Assembly: GCF_017432245.1 (NCBI RefSeq)
Contig: NZ_JAFRJO010000018.1
Span: forward strand, 1 to 34,969
From: Methanobrevibacter sp.
Lineage (GTDB): Archaea; Methanobacteriota; Methanobacteria; Methanobacteriales; Methanobacteriaceae
Direction of reading: 5' to 3'
DNA: 34,969 nt
Translations under genes and position numbers: made by a program
Notes under the pieces: generated by a model
Databases searched by the model: none
Seen by the model: the letters and a program-made list of their open reading frames with translations, nothing else
What the model was told of the DNA's origin: nothing
Part shown: piece after piece, positions 15,967 to 24,346 of the stretch
Numbering within the stretch: the first letter of the stretch is position 1
Layout of the letters: every line of letters begins with the position of its first letter

Positions 15967-15980
15967 TTTTTTTTTTTTTT
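15967..15980 (+). terminator. T14 tract after the DUF2119 gene
   Basis: An uninterrupted run of 14 Ts seven nt after the stop codon, between two convergent genes. Confidence 0.55.
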
Positions 15981-16033
15981 AATTGAAATTTATAAAGTCT
16001 GATTTTATTAAAAATAGTAAAATGAAGAATGGT

Positions 16034-17020
16034 TCAGAACCAATCTTCCAAGCTTTTTTGAGTTGAACTTAATTTCTTTAGTTTTTCTGTAACATTCAAG
16101 ACCCTACTTTCAGAAAATCCATGCTCTTCGCACATGAATTCAACAAGCTTGTCTTTTTTTGCAGCTTTGAACTTGATGTCATAGTCAGTATTCACTTCAT
16201 GCTTTAGGAAAATGTCTCTAAGTTCATCAGGTTCCACTTCCACTTCTGTGATTCCCTTTTGAACTAAAATGTCTTCTAAAGTGTTGTTTCTGATTAGCTT
16301 AAGTCCTGTTTTTGCACCGATTCCATGTATTCCTTCATTGAAATCTGTTCCTACCATCAATGCCACATCGATTAGTTGTTCTCTTGTAAGGTCTATATCA
16401 TTCAAGACCTTTTCAAGTTCCAAGTATTCAAGGTTTGACAATCCTCCACTTAATGTAAGGTTCCTTACAATACGTGGGGCACCGAATAGCAAACAGTCAT
16501 AATCCTGTGAAGCCACTGCCCAAGCATCTCCTTGCTCCACCATATAGGCTCCTTGTGCTTCACCTTCACCAATAGCTTGAACATAAGGTATTCCCATATA
16601 TTCGAGTAATTTCTTTGAGGATTCGAGGATATAAGGGGACATTCTGGATGTTCTGATAGCAAATTTCCTTGCTTCTTCAATGTTTCCTGCAGCTTTAGCC
16701 TCTTCCCATTTTTCCATTGCCTCTTCTTTTATGGCTCTTCTTTGTTCAAGTGTTTTTGCCTTGTGTTCATGGCTTTCTCCGTCAAAAACGTAAATTGGCT
16801 TGATTCCCTTGTCAACTATAGCTGCAGTTCTATAAAGAATTCCACTTAAATGGGAGGTTACATTGCCGTTTTGATCCATAAGAGGACTTCCATCTCTTTG
16901 ACGAATACCTGACAGGAACTGGTAAATTGTGTTGTATGCATCAATTGCTACAGTTCTTCCTTCCAAATCTTTTAGACTAATTTCTTCTGGAGAAACTATG
17001 TCTTTAAATTTTACTCCCAT
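16034..17020 (-). CDS. fen: Flap endonuclease FEN-1
   Basis: Structure-specific nuclease that removes 5' flaps at Okazaki fragments and in repair. N-domain MGVKFKDIVSPEEI and VAIDAYNTIYQFL, with acidic metal ligands in FDGESHE, IGEGEAQGAYMV and ASQDYDCLLFG; the I-domain has GTDFNEGIHGIGAKTGLKLI with the helix-hairpin-helix. The last residues QKSLEDWF are a PCNA-interacting (PIP) box. I start at ATG 17020 (MGVKF, the processed N-terminus of the family, where Gly2 takes part in catalysis), with AGGTGGATGAT before it; an upstream in-frame GTG adds three residues. 328 residues, normal. Convergent to the DUF2119 gene. Confidence 0.96.
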   Translation of the reverse strand: MGVKFKDIVSPEEISLKDLEGRTVAIDAYNTIYQFLSGIRQRDGSPLMDQNGNVTSHLSGILYRTAAIVDKGIKPIYVFDGESHEHKAKTLEQRRAIKEEAMEKWEEAKAAGNIEEARKFAIRTSRMSPYILESSKKLLEYMGIPYVQAIGEGEAQGAYMVEQGDAWAVASQDYDCLLFGAPRIVRNLTLSGGLSNLEYLELEKVLNDIDLTREQLIDVALMVGTDFNEGIHGIGAKTGLKLIRNNTLEDILVQKGITEVEVEPDELRDIFLKHEVNTDYDIKFKAAKKDKLVEFMCEEHGFSESRVLNVTEKLKKLSSTQKSLEDWF

Positions 17021-17171
17021 ATCATCCACCTAGTTTTTTCTTAAATTCTTTTATTTTTAGTTTAGCCATTGTTAATATATTTATTTTATGAAATAGAGCA
17101 TTTGAAAACTATTTTTCATATTTAGTTAACTATTCATGGTTTAAATTATATTTTAATTAATTTTAGTTTGA

Positions 17172-17738
17172 TTATATTTCAGTAAAGTAAGTTATTGGGA
17201 AGAATTCCTTAATCCACATCAATATTTCACCATTGTTTATTATGGTGTAATCTCGTGTTAGGAAATCTTCTTCAGTATTATAAAGCTCTTTAAGCTTATC
17301 TGATGCTTTTTCTATCTGAATAACATTTATTTCCCTTCTGGATTCAACATTATAGTTTTTCAATATCCTTCCAATAGGAGTGTCTGCTCTGATTAAATCG
17401 TCCTTAATTTCCTTTGTCAATCTTTTTAGAGGTATGTAGGAAACAGCATAAATTAAAGGATTATCGTCCTTATGCATTATGATTTCCCTATAATTCACTT
17501 CATCTCCCACATCAACATTAACCAAAGGTGCACTCTCTTCAGTTGCCTCTTCGAAATGTTGCTCTAAGGTTTTCAAATCGATTTTTCCATATAGGACATC
17601 CAGGATTGCTGTAATTGAACCATCAGTTGTCAATAGAATTTTTTGAGTGTTTGAAAACTGTTTATGGTATTTTTCCTCAACAGCATTAATCTTTTCAATT
17701 AAACGTACATTGATGTTATTGTCAGTAGTTTTTGACAT
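17172..17738 (-). CDS. DUF98 / chorismate-lyase-like protein
   Basis: A 188-residue protein resembling the PF01947 group (DUF98, chorismate pyruvate-lyase type; the mycobacterial Rv2949c makes 4-hydroxybenzoate). Seen: QKILLTTDGSITAILDVLYG, DEVNYREIIM, AVSYIPLKRL and DTPIGRILKNYNVESRREI. If the activity holds it would convert chorismate to 4-hydroxybenzoate plus pyruvate. Methanogens have no ubiquinone, so the use of the product is unclear; a link to the aminobenzoate-type part of methanopterin is speculation. GGAG lies 7 nt before ATG 17738. It sits between fen and the homoaconitase gene with short spacers. Confidence 0.72.
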   Translation of the reverse strand: MSKTTDNNINVRLIEKINAVEEKYHKQFSNTQKILLTTDGSITAILDVLYGKIDLKTLEQHFEEATEESAPLVNVDVGDEVNYREIIMHKDDNPLIYAVSYIPLKRLTKEIKDDLIRADTPIGRILKNYNVESRREINVIQIEKASDKLKELYNTEEDFLTRDYTIINNGEILMWIKEFFPITYFTEI

Positions 17739-17804
17739 ATTCAGTCTCCGTGTGACTTGTTACTTTTATTATTTTAATAAAAAAAATATTGATTTAAATA
17801 TGAT

Positions 17805-19058
17805 TTATAAGTTATCAGGGTTTTCAATGAATCCTGAAACTCCAGATGCTGCTACAACTCCTGCATTAGCTAAATATACAGATGAATTAGGATCCCCCAT
17901 TCTGCCTTTGAAGTTTCTGTTTGTAGAGGAAATGCTTGTTTCACCTTCAGACAATACTCCCATATGTCCGCCTAAGCATGGTCCGCAACCAGGGTTGGAT
18001 ACCATAGCTCCAGCATCCAAGAATGTTTTAATGTATCCTAAATCCATTGCCTTTTGATATATTTCCTTTGATGCAGGGATGATGATTAATCTTACATCAT
18101 CGTGAACTTGCTTTCCTTCAAGGACAGCTGCAGCTTGTGCAAGGTCTGATAATCTTCCATTTGTACATGAACCAATGAATCCTTGGTCAATGTGAGTTCC
18201 AGCAACTTGTGACAATGGCTTTACATTATCCACATCATTAGGACAAGCTATTTGAGCTTCCATATCATCCACATTAAACAGGAATTCCTTTTCGTATATG
18301 GAATCCGCATCGGATTTAAGGATATTCAATTGGTCCTTTGTTTTGCCGGTTCTTTCGCAAACATATTCAATTGTGGACTGATTAGGTTCCATGATTCCAT
18401 TTTTAGCACCCATTTCTATTGCCATATTTGTCATGGTCATTCTGCTTTCAACATCCAAATTGTCGATTGTCTCTCCGCAGAATTCTGCAGTCTTATATGT
18501 AGCTCCAGCTATTCCAATCTCTCCAATGATATTTAAAATCAAGTCCTTTGAAGTGATGCCTGGATTCAATTTTCCTTCAACTTCTATCTTGAAGGATTCA
18601 GGAACCATGAACCATGTCTTTCCAGTGGCATAAACCATAGCTAAATCAGTAGCACCCATTCCAGTGGAAAATGCTCCGAATGCTCCGTAGGTACAGGTAT
18701 GTGAGTCTGCACCAACGATGATTTTTCCAGGCTCAACATGCCCTTTTTCAGGAAGCACTTGATGGCAGATTCCTTCTCCATGGGTGTAATGATTCTTAAT
18801 TCCTTGAGTTTTAATGAAGTTTCTAGCTACTTTTTGAAACTCTGCAGATCCTATTGTGTTTGCAGGAACATTATGGTCAAATACAATGACTATCTTCTCA
18901 TTGTCCCAAACCTTATCGCTTATTTTTTCAAAGGTTTTTATTGCAGGAGGTGAAGTTCCATCATGAGACATTGCCAAATCAACGTCCACTTCGATTATTT
19001 CTCCAGGAATGACTTCACGACCTATTTTCTGAGATAATATTTTTTCTGAAATATTCAA
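17805..19058 (-). CDS. hacA: Homoaconitase / 3-isopropylmalate dehydratase large subunit (AksD-type)
   Basis: Aconitase-family large subunit of 417 residues. The [4Fe-4S] ligands are seen in IGSCTNGR and NPGCGPCLGGHMG; other motifs are VDLAMSHDGTSPPAI, FDHNVPANT, GEGICHQVLPEKG and GADSHTCTYGAFGAF. The methanogen genome carries two such enzymes, LeuC (leucine) and HacA/AksD (homocitrate to homoisocitrate and its longer homologues, for coenzyme B). Substrate choice depends mainly on the small subunit, absent here, so I rely on the neighbour aksA, in the same direction upstream. The start is TTG 19058 with AGGAGAT 5 nt before it; no suitable ATG exists there. LeuC remains the alternative. Confidence 0.85.
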   Translation of the reverse strand: MNISEKILSQKIGREVIPGEIIEVDVDLAMSHDGTSPPAIKTFEKISDKVWDNEKIVIVFDHNVPANTIGSAEFQKVARNFIKTQGIKNHYTHGEGICHQVLPEKGHVEPGKIIVGADSHTCTYGAFGAFSTGMGATDLAMVYATGKTWFMVPESFKIEVEGKLNPGITSKDLILNIIGEIGIAGATYKTAEFCGETIDNLDVESRMTMTNMAIEMGAKNGIMEPNQSTIEYVCERTGKTKDQLNILKSDADSIYEKEFLFNVDDMEAQIACPNDVDNVKPLSQVAGTHIDQGFIGSCTNGRLSDLAQAAAVLEGKQVHDDVRLIIIPASKEIYQKAMDLGYIKTFLDAGAMVSNPGCGPCLGGHMGVLSEGETSISSTNRNFKGRMGDPNSSVYLANAGVVAASGVSGFIENPDNL

Positions 19059-19171
19059 ATTTAATCTCCTAAAATTTTATTAATATCTTTAATTTTATTA
19101 ATTAATTTTATATCTATTTTTATAATTTAATCCATTAGATTTATAAATTTATTTATATTAATCTCAGTTTC

Positions 19172-19252
19172 AATAGGTTTAAAAAATAAGTTTAAGAATA
19201 GGTTTAAAAATAGGTTCAAAAATAGGCTTAAAAAATAGGCTTAAAAAGTAGG
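19172..19252 (-). repeat. 12-13 bp degenerate tandem repeat, about six copies, with T-tracts
   Basis: Plus-strand units follow AATAGGTTTAAAA: seen as AATAGGTTTAAAA, AATAAGTTTAAG, AATAGGTTTAAAA, ATAGGTTCAAAA, ATAGGCTTAAAAA and ATAGGCTTAAAA. Read in the direction of aksA each unit gives a CCTATTTTT tract, so the block lies in the aksA 3' region as a string of T-tracts, before hacA. Confidence 0.7.
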
Positions 19253-19311
19253 ATTAGTTAAAAATAGATTTTATAAAAATAATTAAAAAATAAAAAAAGA
19301 ATGTTGATTAT

Positions 19312-20490
19312 TTATAAATCAACATAATTTGAATCAATGCTTCTTACAATGTCTTTAAATACATCGTCGTCAATGTATTTTCCTTCTTCTCTGCTTTCCT
19401 TTACCTTTTTCACGATTTGGCAAAGCTGGTCATTGGTTACTTTAAATCCACATTCATCAAGTTTTGCCTTAACGGCTCTGCAACCTGAATGCTTTCCTAA
19501 AACCAATTGTCTTCTCTGACCAACAAGTTCAGGTAAATATGGTTCATAAGTAAGAGGCTCTTCAATAACTGCATCCACATGAATTCCAGATTCATGTCTA
19601 AATACATTCTTACCTACAATTGGCTTATTGTATGGGATTTCCAATCCTGTTTTCTTGGATACCAATTCAGACAATTCTTGAATGTATTTGGTTTTAAAGC
19701 CTAAGTCCTTACCGTACAATAATTTTAAAGACATGATCAACTCTTCAAGGGAAGCGTTTCCTGCTCTTTCTCCAATACCGTTAACAGTTGTTGAAACAGC
19801 ACTTCCTCCTGCGAGCAATCCATAAATTGAGTTTATTACAGCCAATCCAAAGTCATTATGACAGTGCATAGCTATTTGAACATCAGTTACTTTTTTAAGC
19901 TCCTTGATTAGGAATGTAATTCCTTGTGGGGTGATTGCCCCAACAGTATCTGCAATGTGCACTCTGTCTGCACCGTAGCTTTCTGCTTTTGAGTAAACTC
20001 TTTTCAAGAAGTCCAAGTCTGTTCTTGTCGCATCCTCTGCTGAAAATGCTACAAACAATCCATGGTCTTTTGCATATTCAATTGATTTCATGCAGATATT
20101 CAATGCTTCCTGTCTTTTGATATGCATTTTATGTTCCAAATGAATATCAGAAGTTCCCATGAATGTAATTATCCCATCAACATCACAGTCAAGAGCTCTG
20201 TCAATGTCTCCTTTTTTGGTTCTTGCCAAACAGATGATTTCTGCATCCAATCCTTCGTTAGCTATTGCCTTGACTGCAGCTGATTCCCTTTCTGAGACGA
20301 TTGGGAATCCCGCTTCAATTTGATGGATTCTTAATTGATCAAGCTTTCTAGCTATTTCCAATTTGTCATCCAGTGAGAAACATACTCCAGGGGTCTGTTC
20401 CCCATCTCTTAAAGTTGTATCATAAATAGTAATATCTTTTGGGAATTTGTATTCCTCTTCCTTGTTGAAAGGACTTGTATTATATTGCAT
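19312..20490 (-). CDS. aksA: Homocitrate synthase family protein AksA
   Basis: Condenses 2-oxoglutarate (and its longer homologues) with acetyl-CoA, first step of making 2-oxosuberate for coenzyme B. Seen: DITIYDTTLRDGEQTPGVCF (the DTTLRDGEQ metal/substrate motif), IEAGFPIVSERE, EDATRTDLDFL, the metal histidines in MHCHNDFGLA, TVNGIGERAGNASLEE and FRHESGIHVDAVI. 392 residues, without the C-terminal regulatory domain of LeuA or CimA, which favours AksA among the related synthases. Its neighbour is the homoaconitase subunit that would use the product. The binding site before ATG 20490 is weak (GAGTTGAT). LeuA-type activity is the alternative but less likely. Confidence 0.9.
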   Translation of the reverse strand: MQYNTSPFNKEEEYKFPKDITIYDTTLRDGEQTPGVCFSLDDKLEIARKLDQLRIHQIEAGFPIVSERESAAVKAIANEGLDAEIICLARTKKGDIDRALDCDVDGIITFMGTSDIHLEHKMHIKRQEALNICMKSIEYAKDHGLFVAFSAEDATRTDLDFLKRVYSKAESYGADRVHIADTVGAITPQGITFLIKELKKVTDVQIAMHCHNDFGLAVINSIYGLLAGGSAVSTTVNGIGERAGNASLEELIMSLKLLYGKDLGFKTKYIQELSELVSKKTGLEIPYNKPIVGKNVFRHESGIHVDAVIEEPLTYEPYLPELVGQRRQLVLGKHSGCRAVKAKLDECGFKVTNDQLCQIVKKVKESREEGKYIDDDVFKDIVRSIDSNYVDL

Positions 20491-20658
20491 TTTTTTATCA
20501 ACTCTTTATGTCTTTTGTATTTTTTAGTGTTTAGTTAGTTTATTTTTTGTTTTTAATTTATTCTAAATTATTTTTAAATTTCTTTAGTTTAAATTTAATA
20601 TAATAAGTTTTGTATTTTTGTTTTATAAACTTTTTTATAATTTTTCAGTGATTGAAAT

Positions 20659-21204
20659 CTAATTGTCCAGTTCCTCTAATAATTCCAAATAGGAGGTTCG
20701 CTCAAATCCATCTGTGATTCCTAATTTTTCAAAGAGTTCAAATATGCTTTCCTGGGCTTTTGAATAGTCTGAATTGTCCTCTAAGCTTATTTCTATTTCC
20801 ATGTATGGTTCAAGACCGTGTACATTATCCAAACTGATTTCATAGTTTTCATAGTTGTAGTATTCACGATCCTTTACAACAGTTCTCACTTCCTTAAACC
20901 CTAAATTCTCAAATATTTTTGTTGCTTTGTCAGCATCTTCGATTTCCATTTCAACCTCTTCTCGGGTCTTGCTTTTTGTATCGATTTTAGGGCCTTTGTA
21001 GGTAATGAACAAGTTGTGCTTTTCATCAGATTTTGTTTCCCTGATTCTCAATGCCTCATCGGTTTGTGCAAAGTCACGCACTGGACTGTTGAAATACCTA
21101 TCCTCCTGATGTTCGGTTTTGACCTTTACGGCATCTATTTCATCAAGCTTTTTCCTCATTTCATCAAAGCTTCTTATTTTTGCTTTCACTTCTACTTCAA
21201 TCAT
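20659..21204 (-). CDS. CYTH-domain protein (class IV adenylate cyclase / triphosphate tunnel type)
   Basis: A 181-residue protein of the CyaB-like CYTH family. The N-terminal ExExK signature is present (MIEVEVKAKI), followed by DRYFNSPVRDF, EALRIRETK, TYKGPK, DREYYNYENYEISLDNVHGL and YMEIEISLED; these basic and acidic residues line the tunnel that binds triphosphates and metal. Members act as adenylate cyclases, thiamine triphosphatases or inorganic triphosphatases; activity here cannot be told. I start at ATG 21204, where GTGAGAT lies 7 nt upstream; a longer frame adds 20 unlikely residues. It is divergent from tbp. Confidence 0.85.
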   Translation of the reverse strand: MIEVEVKAKIRSFDEMRKKLDEIDAVKVKTEHQEDRYFNSPVRDFAQTDEALRIRETKSDEKHNLFITYKGPKIDTKSKTREEVEMEIEDADKATKIFENLGFKEVRTVVKDREYYNYENYEISLDNVHGLEPYMEIEISLEDNSDYSKAQESIFELFEKLGITDGFERTSYLELLEELDN

Positions 21205-21554
21205 AAAAATTATCTCACTATCATTAATATTTTCTAAGCAATTTTCTAAACTGCTTTTAAACATTTTTTAATTTTTAATTCAATTTTTATATTTGTTTCA
21301 AATACCCTTATAAATAATCCTATTCAGTCTTGATTAATACTTTATACATAAAAAAGTATTACCATTTATATGCTTTATAAACATTAACTTTATATACTAT
21401 ATAAATGATATATTTTATTAGTAAAAATTTTAATCAAAAAATTATTAATTTTAACTGATTTTATTGTCAATTTTCTTTATTTGTCAAAACTAAAATTATA
21501 TTAATTTTTTAAAATATTTACTTACTTTTTTTAAATAATTTTGGAGGTAATAAA
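21205..21554. other. Divergent promoter region between the CYTH gene and tbp
   Basis: No coding sequence. It holds several TATA-like boxes (21365-21416), a 9-bp inverted repeat TAATACTTT/AAAGTATTA at 21335-21343 and 21353-21361, and a leader of about 120 nt before tbp. The remaining sequence is plain AT-rich DNA. Confidence 0.6.
21365..21416 (+). promoter_or_regulatory. Cluster of TATA-like boxes upstream of tbp
   Basis: Within about 50 bp I see TTTATATG (21365-21372), CTTTATAAA (21373-21381), CTTTATATA (21388-21396), CTATATAAA (21397-21405) and GATATATTTT (21407-21416). Any could act for tbp, and on the minus strand some could act for the CYTH gene. Confidence 0.5.
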
Positions 21555-22100
21555 TTGATCGATGTTGATATAAAAATAGAAAACATTGTTGCTTCTGCAA
21601 GCATTGGTAAAGATATTGTACTTACTGATGTAGCTGAGGCGTTAGAAGGTGTCGATTTTAACAGAGAACAGTTCCCAGGATTAGTATTTAAACTTCAAGA
21701 TCCTAAAACTGCTGCTTTAATTTTTAGTTCTGGTAAACTTGTATGTACTGGTGCTAAATCAATCGATGATTCAAAATTAGCTATTAAAAAAACTGTCGAC
21801 CTTATGAGAACTATTGATACTGAAATTCCTCATGAGTTTGATATTAAAATTCAAAACATTGTTGCTTCTGCAAATTTACAATCCACTTTAAATTTAGAAG
21901 CAGTTGCTTTGGAATTGGAAAACACCGAATATGAACCAGAACAATTCCCTGGTTTAGTATACCGTTTATCTGATCCTAAAGTTGTATTATTATTATTCGG
22001 TTCCGGAAAAGTTGTTTGTACTGGAGCTAAAACCAAAAAAGATGCTAGGTTAGGCGTAGAAAATGCAAAAGCTAGACTTAGCGAATTGGACTTAATATAA
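21555..22100 (+). CDS. tbp: TATA-box-binding protein
   Basis: General transcription factor that bends promoter DNA and recruits TFB and RNA polymerase. The 181 residues form two direct repeats of about 90, with matching lines DIKIENIVASASIGKDI / DIKIQNIVASANLQSTL, EQFPGLVFKLQDPKTAALIF / EQFPGLVYRLSDPKVVLLLF and SGKLVCTGAKS / SGKVVCTGAKT. The start is TTG at 21555 with a strong GGAGGTAA at 21543-21550; no in-frame ATG lies nearby. A short acidic tail is absent, unlike some archaeal TBPs. The serB-like gene follows after 12 bp and is probably co-transcribed. Confidence 0.97.
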   Translation: MIDVDIKIENIVASASIGKDIVLTDVAEALEGVDFNREQFPGLVFKLQDPKTAALIFSSGKLVCTGAKSIDDSKLAIKKTVDLMRTIDTEIPHEFDIKIQNIVASANLQSTLNLEAVALELENTEYEPEQFPGLVYRLSDPKVVLLLFGSGKVVCTGAKTKKDARLGVENAKARLSELDLI

Positions 22101-22112
22101 TTGGTGATATTA

Positions 22113-23993
22113 TTGATTAAACTTGTAGTATTTGACTTAGATAATGTTATTATTGATGGTGAGGGCATAGACGAGATTGGAAAATTAATTAATATTGAAG
22201 ATCAAATTGCAGCAATCACTGAGCAGGCTATGCAAGGTGATATCGACTTCGAAACATCCATTAAGAAAAGAGTAGGACTTCTCAAAGGAGTTGCTACTGA
22301 CGATATTAAAACATTAGCTAATGAAATGCCTCTAATGAAAGGAGCTCGCGAAACCGTTTCCACCTTAAAGGAAAATGGTTTTGAAGTAGCTATTATTAGC
22401 GGTAGTTTTGATATAATCGCCGATACTATTAAGGGAAAACTTGATGTGGATAACATATTCACAAATTCATTAGTTGAAGAAGACGGGATCTTAACTGGTG
22501 AAGTCACTGGACCATTAGTATCTGGTTCAAAATTAGATGTTCTATCCAAGCTCATCGAAGAAAAAGGTTATACCTTAGATGAATGTGTTGCTGTTGGAGA
22601 TGGAGCAAATGATATTTCCATGATTGAATCTGCTAAATACGGAATTGCTTTTAATGCAAAACCTGCTTTAAAGGAAAAAGCAGACATTATTGTGGAAACC
22701 CGTGATTTAACTGACGTTTTAAATGTCATCATTAATTTAAACTCTGAAAACACTGAAGGAGATGCTGACGTGGATAAAGAAGTTGCTGTAGAAACTGAAG
22801 TAGTTGAAACTACTGACGTAGTTGTTGAAAACCAAGAAGAAGAACAAGTTGCAGATGCAACTGAAGAAGTTGTTGAAGAAATCGAAGAAACAGAAGAAGT
22901 TGTTGAAGAAGCTGAGGAAGAAGTAGCTGAAGAAGAAACTGCTGAGGAAGAAGCTGAAGAAGTGGAAGAGGAAGCAGTGGAAGAGGAAGTTGCTGAAGCT
23001 GAGGAAGAAGCTGCTGTAGAAACTGAAGTTGTTGAAGAAGCTGAGGAAGAAGCTCCTGCAGAGACTGAGGAAGAAGTAGCTGAAGAAAAACCTGTTAAAG
23101 AAGCAAAACCTAAAAAATCTAAAAAGAAAAACGCTCTTCCAGAACCTGATTTTGATTTAGCGGACACTATTGAAGGTGTAAGAGCTCAAAAAGATGAAAG
23201 AGAAGAACGTATTGCTAAAGTTGCAGATGAGAGAGAATCTTTTAACAGAGAAGCTAAAGAACAACGTAAAATACGTGATGAATTAAATTCTGAATTAAAA
23301 GAAAACTTAGCTAAAGCTATTGAGTTCAGAGATCAACGTAATGAAATCAACAAACAAGTTGAAGAAAACAAGAAAGCACGTAATAAAGTCAATGACGAAA
23401 TTAAAAGTCTTGAATGGTCTTCTGGTAAGAAAGATAAAATCAGGATTGAAACTGAAATCAAAAAGATTGATAAAATTATCGAAACCAGAGTTTTAGACAT
23501 CAAAAAAGAAAATCAACTTGTTAAAAATGCAAATGATTTAAGAAAAGAACTTGCAGAAATCAAAGAAGACGATAAAGTCAAAGAAGAAGCTGCTGAACTC
23601 AAGAAAAAATCTGAAGAATACCACGCTAAAGTAGTTGAACTTTCAGAACAAGCACAAGAAGCTCACGAACAAATGCTTTCTTACTTCAGAAAAACTGATG
23701 AAATCAGAACTGCTGCTGATGAAGCACACAAATTATTCATCCAAGCTAGAAAAAATGCTTCTGCAAAACATGAAGAATTTAAAATGATTTTAAGTGAAAT
23801 TCATGTAATCAATAAAAAGTTAGGAAGCAGCAAAAACAGAAAACGCAGATCTGAAAAATCTAGTGGTTCTTCTAACAATAAGAAAAATCGTGAAGAAAAA
23901 GAAAGAGCAGAAAGTATCTTTGATAAATTCAAAAACGGTAAAAAATTATCTACCGAAGAGCTTTTACTCTTGCAAAAATACGATATTAATTAA
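22113..23993 (+). CDS. serB: Phosphoserine phosphatase (SerB-type HAD) fused to acidic linker and coiled-coil domain
   Basis: A 626-residue fusion. Residues 1-208 are an HAD phosphatase very like archaeal SerB: DLDNVIIDGEGIDEI (nucleophile and proton donor aspartates), IKKRVGLLKG, ISGSFD, GSKLDVL (lysine) and GDGANDISM, so all catalytic residues are present. Residues about 209-326 are a low-complexity acidic linker of E, V and A. A lysine-rich patch (KPKKSKKK) leads to about 230 residues of predicted coiled coil (350-580), like the separate archaeal coiled-coil group COG1340, then a basic serine-rich stretch and a conserved-looking end FDKFKNGKKLSTEELLLL. SerB normally has about 210 residues. 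Start TTG 22113, with GGTGAT 22103-22108. The tail's job is unknown. Confidence 0.85.
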   Translation: MIKLVVFDLDNVIIDGEGIDEIGKLINIEDQIAAITEQAMQGDIDFETSIKKRVGLLKGVATDDIKTLANEMPLMKGARETVSTLKENGFEVAIISGSFDIIADTIKGKLDVDNIFTNSLVEEDGILTGEVTGPLVSGSKLDVLSKLIEEKGYTLDECVAVGDGANDISMIESAKYGIAFNAKPALKEKADIIVETRDLTDVLNVIINLNSENTEGDADVDKEVAVETEVVETTDVVVENQEEEQVADATEEVVEEIEETEEVVEEAEEEVAEEETAEEEAEEVEEEAVEEEVAEAEEEAAVETEVVEEAEEEAPAETEEEVAEEKPVKEAKPKKSKKKNALPEPDFDLADTIEGVRAQKDEREERIAKVADERESFNREAKEQRKIRDELNSELKENLAKAIEFRDQRNEINKQVEENKKARNKVNDEIKSLEWSSGKKDKIRIETEIKKIDKIIETRVLDIKKENQLVKNANDLRKELAEIKEDDKVKEEAAELKKKSEEYHAKVVELSEQAQEAHEQMLSYFRKTDEIRTAADEAHKLFIQARKNASAKHEEFKMILSEIHVINKKLGSSKNRKRRSEKSSGSSNNKKNREEKERAESIFDKFKNGKKLSTEELLLLQKYDIN

Positions 23994-24346
23994 TTAAATT
24001 ATTTTTAATTAATTTTTATTTTTTCTTAAATTTCTTTTTAATTTCTTTTATTTAGTTTATTTTATATTTTTTTAATTTCTTTTTAATTTCTTTTATTTAG
24101 TTTATTTTATATTTTTTTAATTTCTTTTTAATTTCTTTTATTTAGTTTATTTTATATTTTTTTAATTTCTTTTTTATCTATTTAATTTTATTTTACTTTA
24201 TTTTATTCTAAATTTATTTTTATTCTATTTTTTACTTTAAGCGCCGATTTTTTAATAGATATAATAGTTGAGTAAATTTAAATAATAGTTAAATCTAATT
24301 TTATTATAATTGTGATGGAAATTTTAATAATATCAATAGTGGGATT
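23994..24346 (+). other. Intergenic region with T-rich tandem repeats
   Basis: No gene seen. The first half is a T-rich block with three perfect 45-bp repeats; the second half (24180-24346) is AT-rich and contains TATA-like sequences for the small zinc-protein gene, with a short GC-rich spot GCGCCG at 24241-24246. Confidence 0.6.
24031..24165 (+). repeat. 45-bp perfect tandem repeat, three copies
   Basis: Copies at 24031-24075, 24076-24120 and 24121-24165 are identical base for base, with an 11-nt partial copy after them. Each begins TTTCTTTTTAATTTC and contains several T-tracts. The block starts 37 nt after the serB-like gene, so it probably also ends its transcript. Identity of the copies means recent expansion or gene-conversion-like maintenance. 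Confidence 0.9.

Noticed and set aside
22740-23090. Acidic stretch of the serB-like gene as a possible frameshift junction
   Set aside because: The reading frame is continuous from HAD domain to coiled coil and the codon pattern does not change phase, so a real fusion is more likely.
22568-23167. 199-codon serine-rich minus-strand frame inside the serB-like gene
   Set aside because: It is the antisense reading of the GAA/GAG/GCT codons of the acidic linker, which gives Ser/Ala/Thr runs; no support as a gene.
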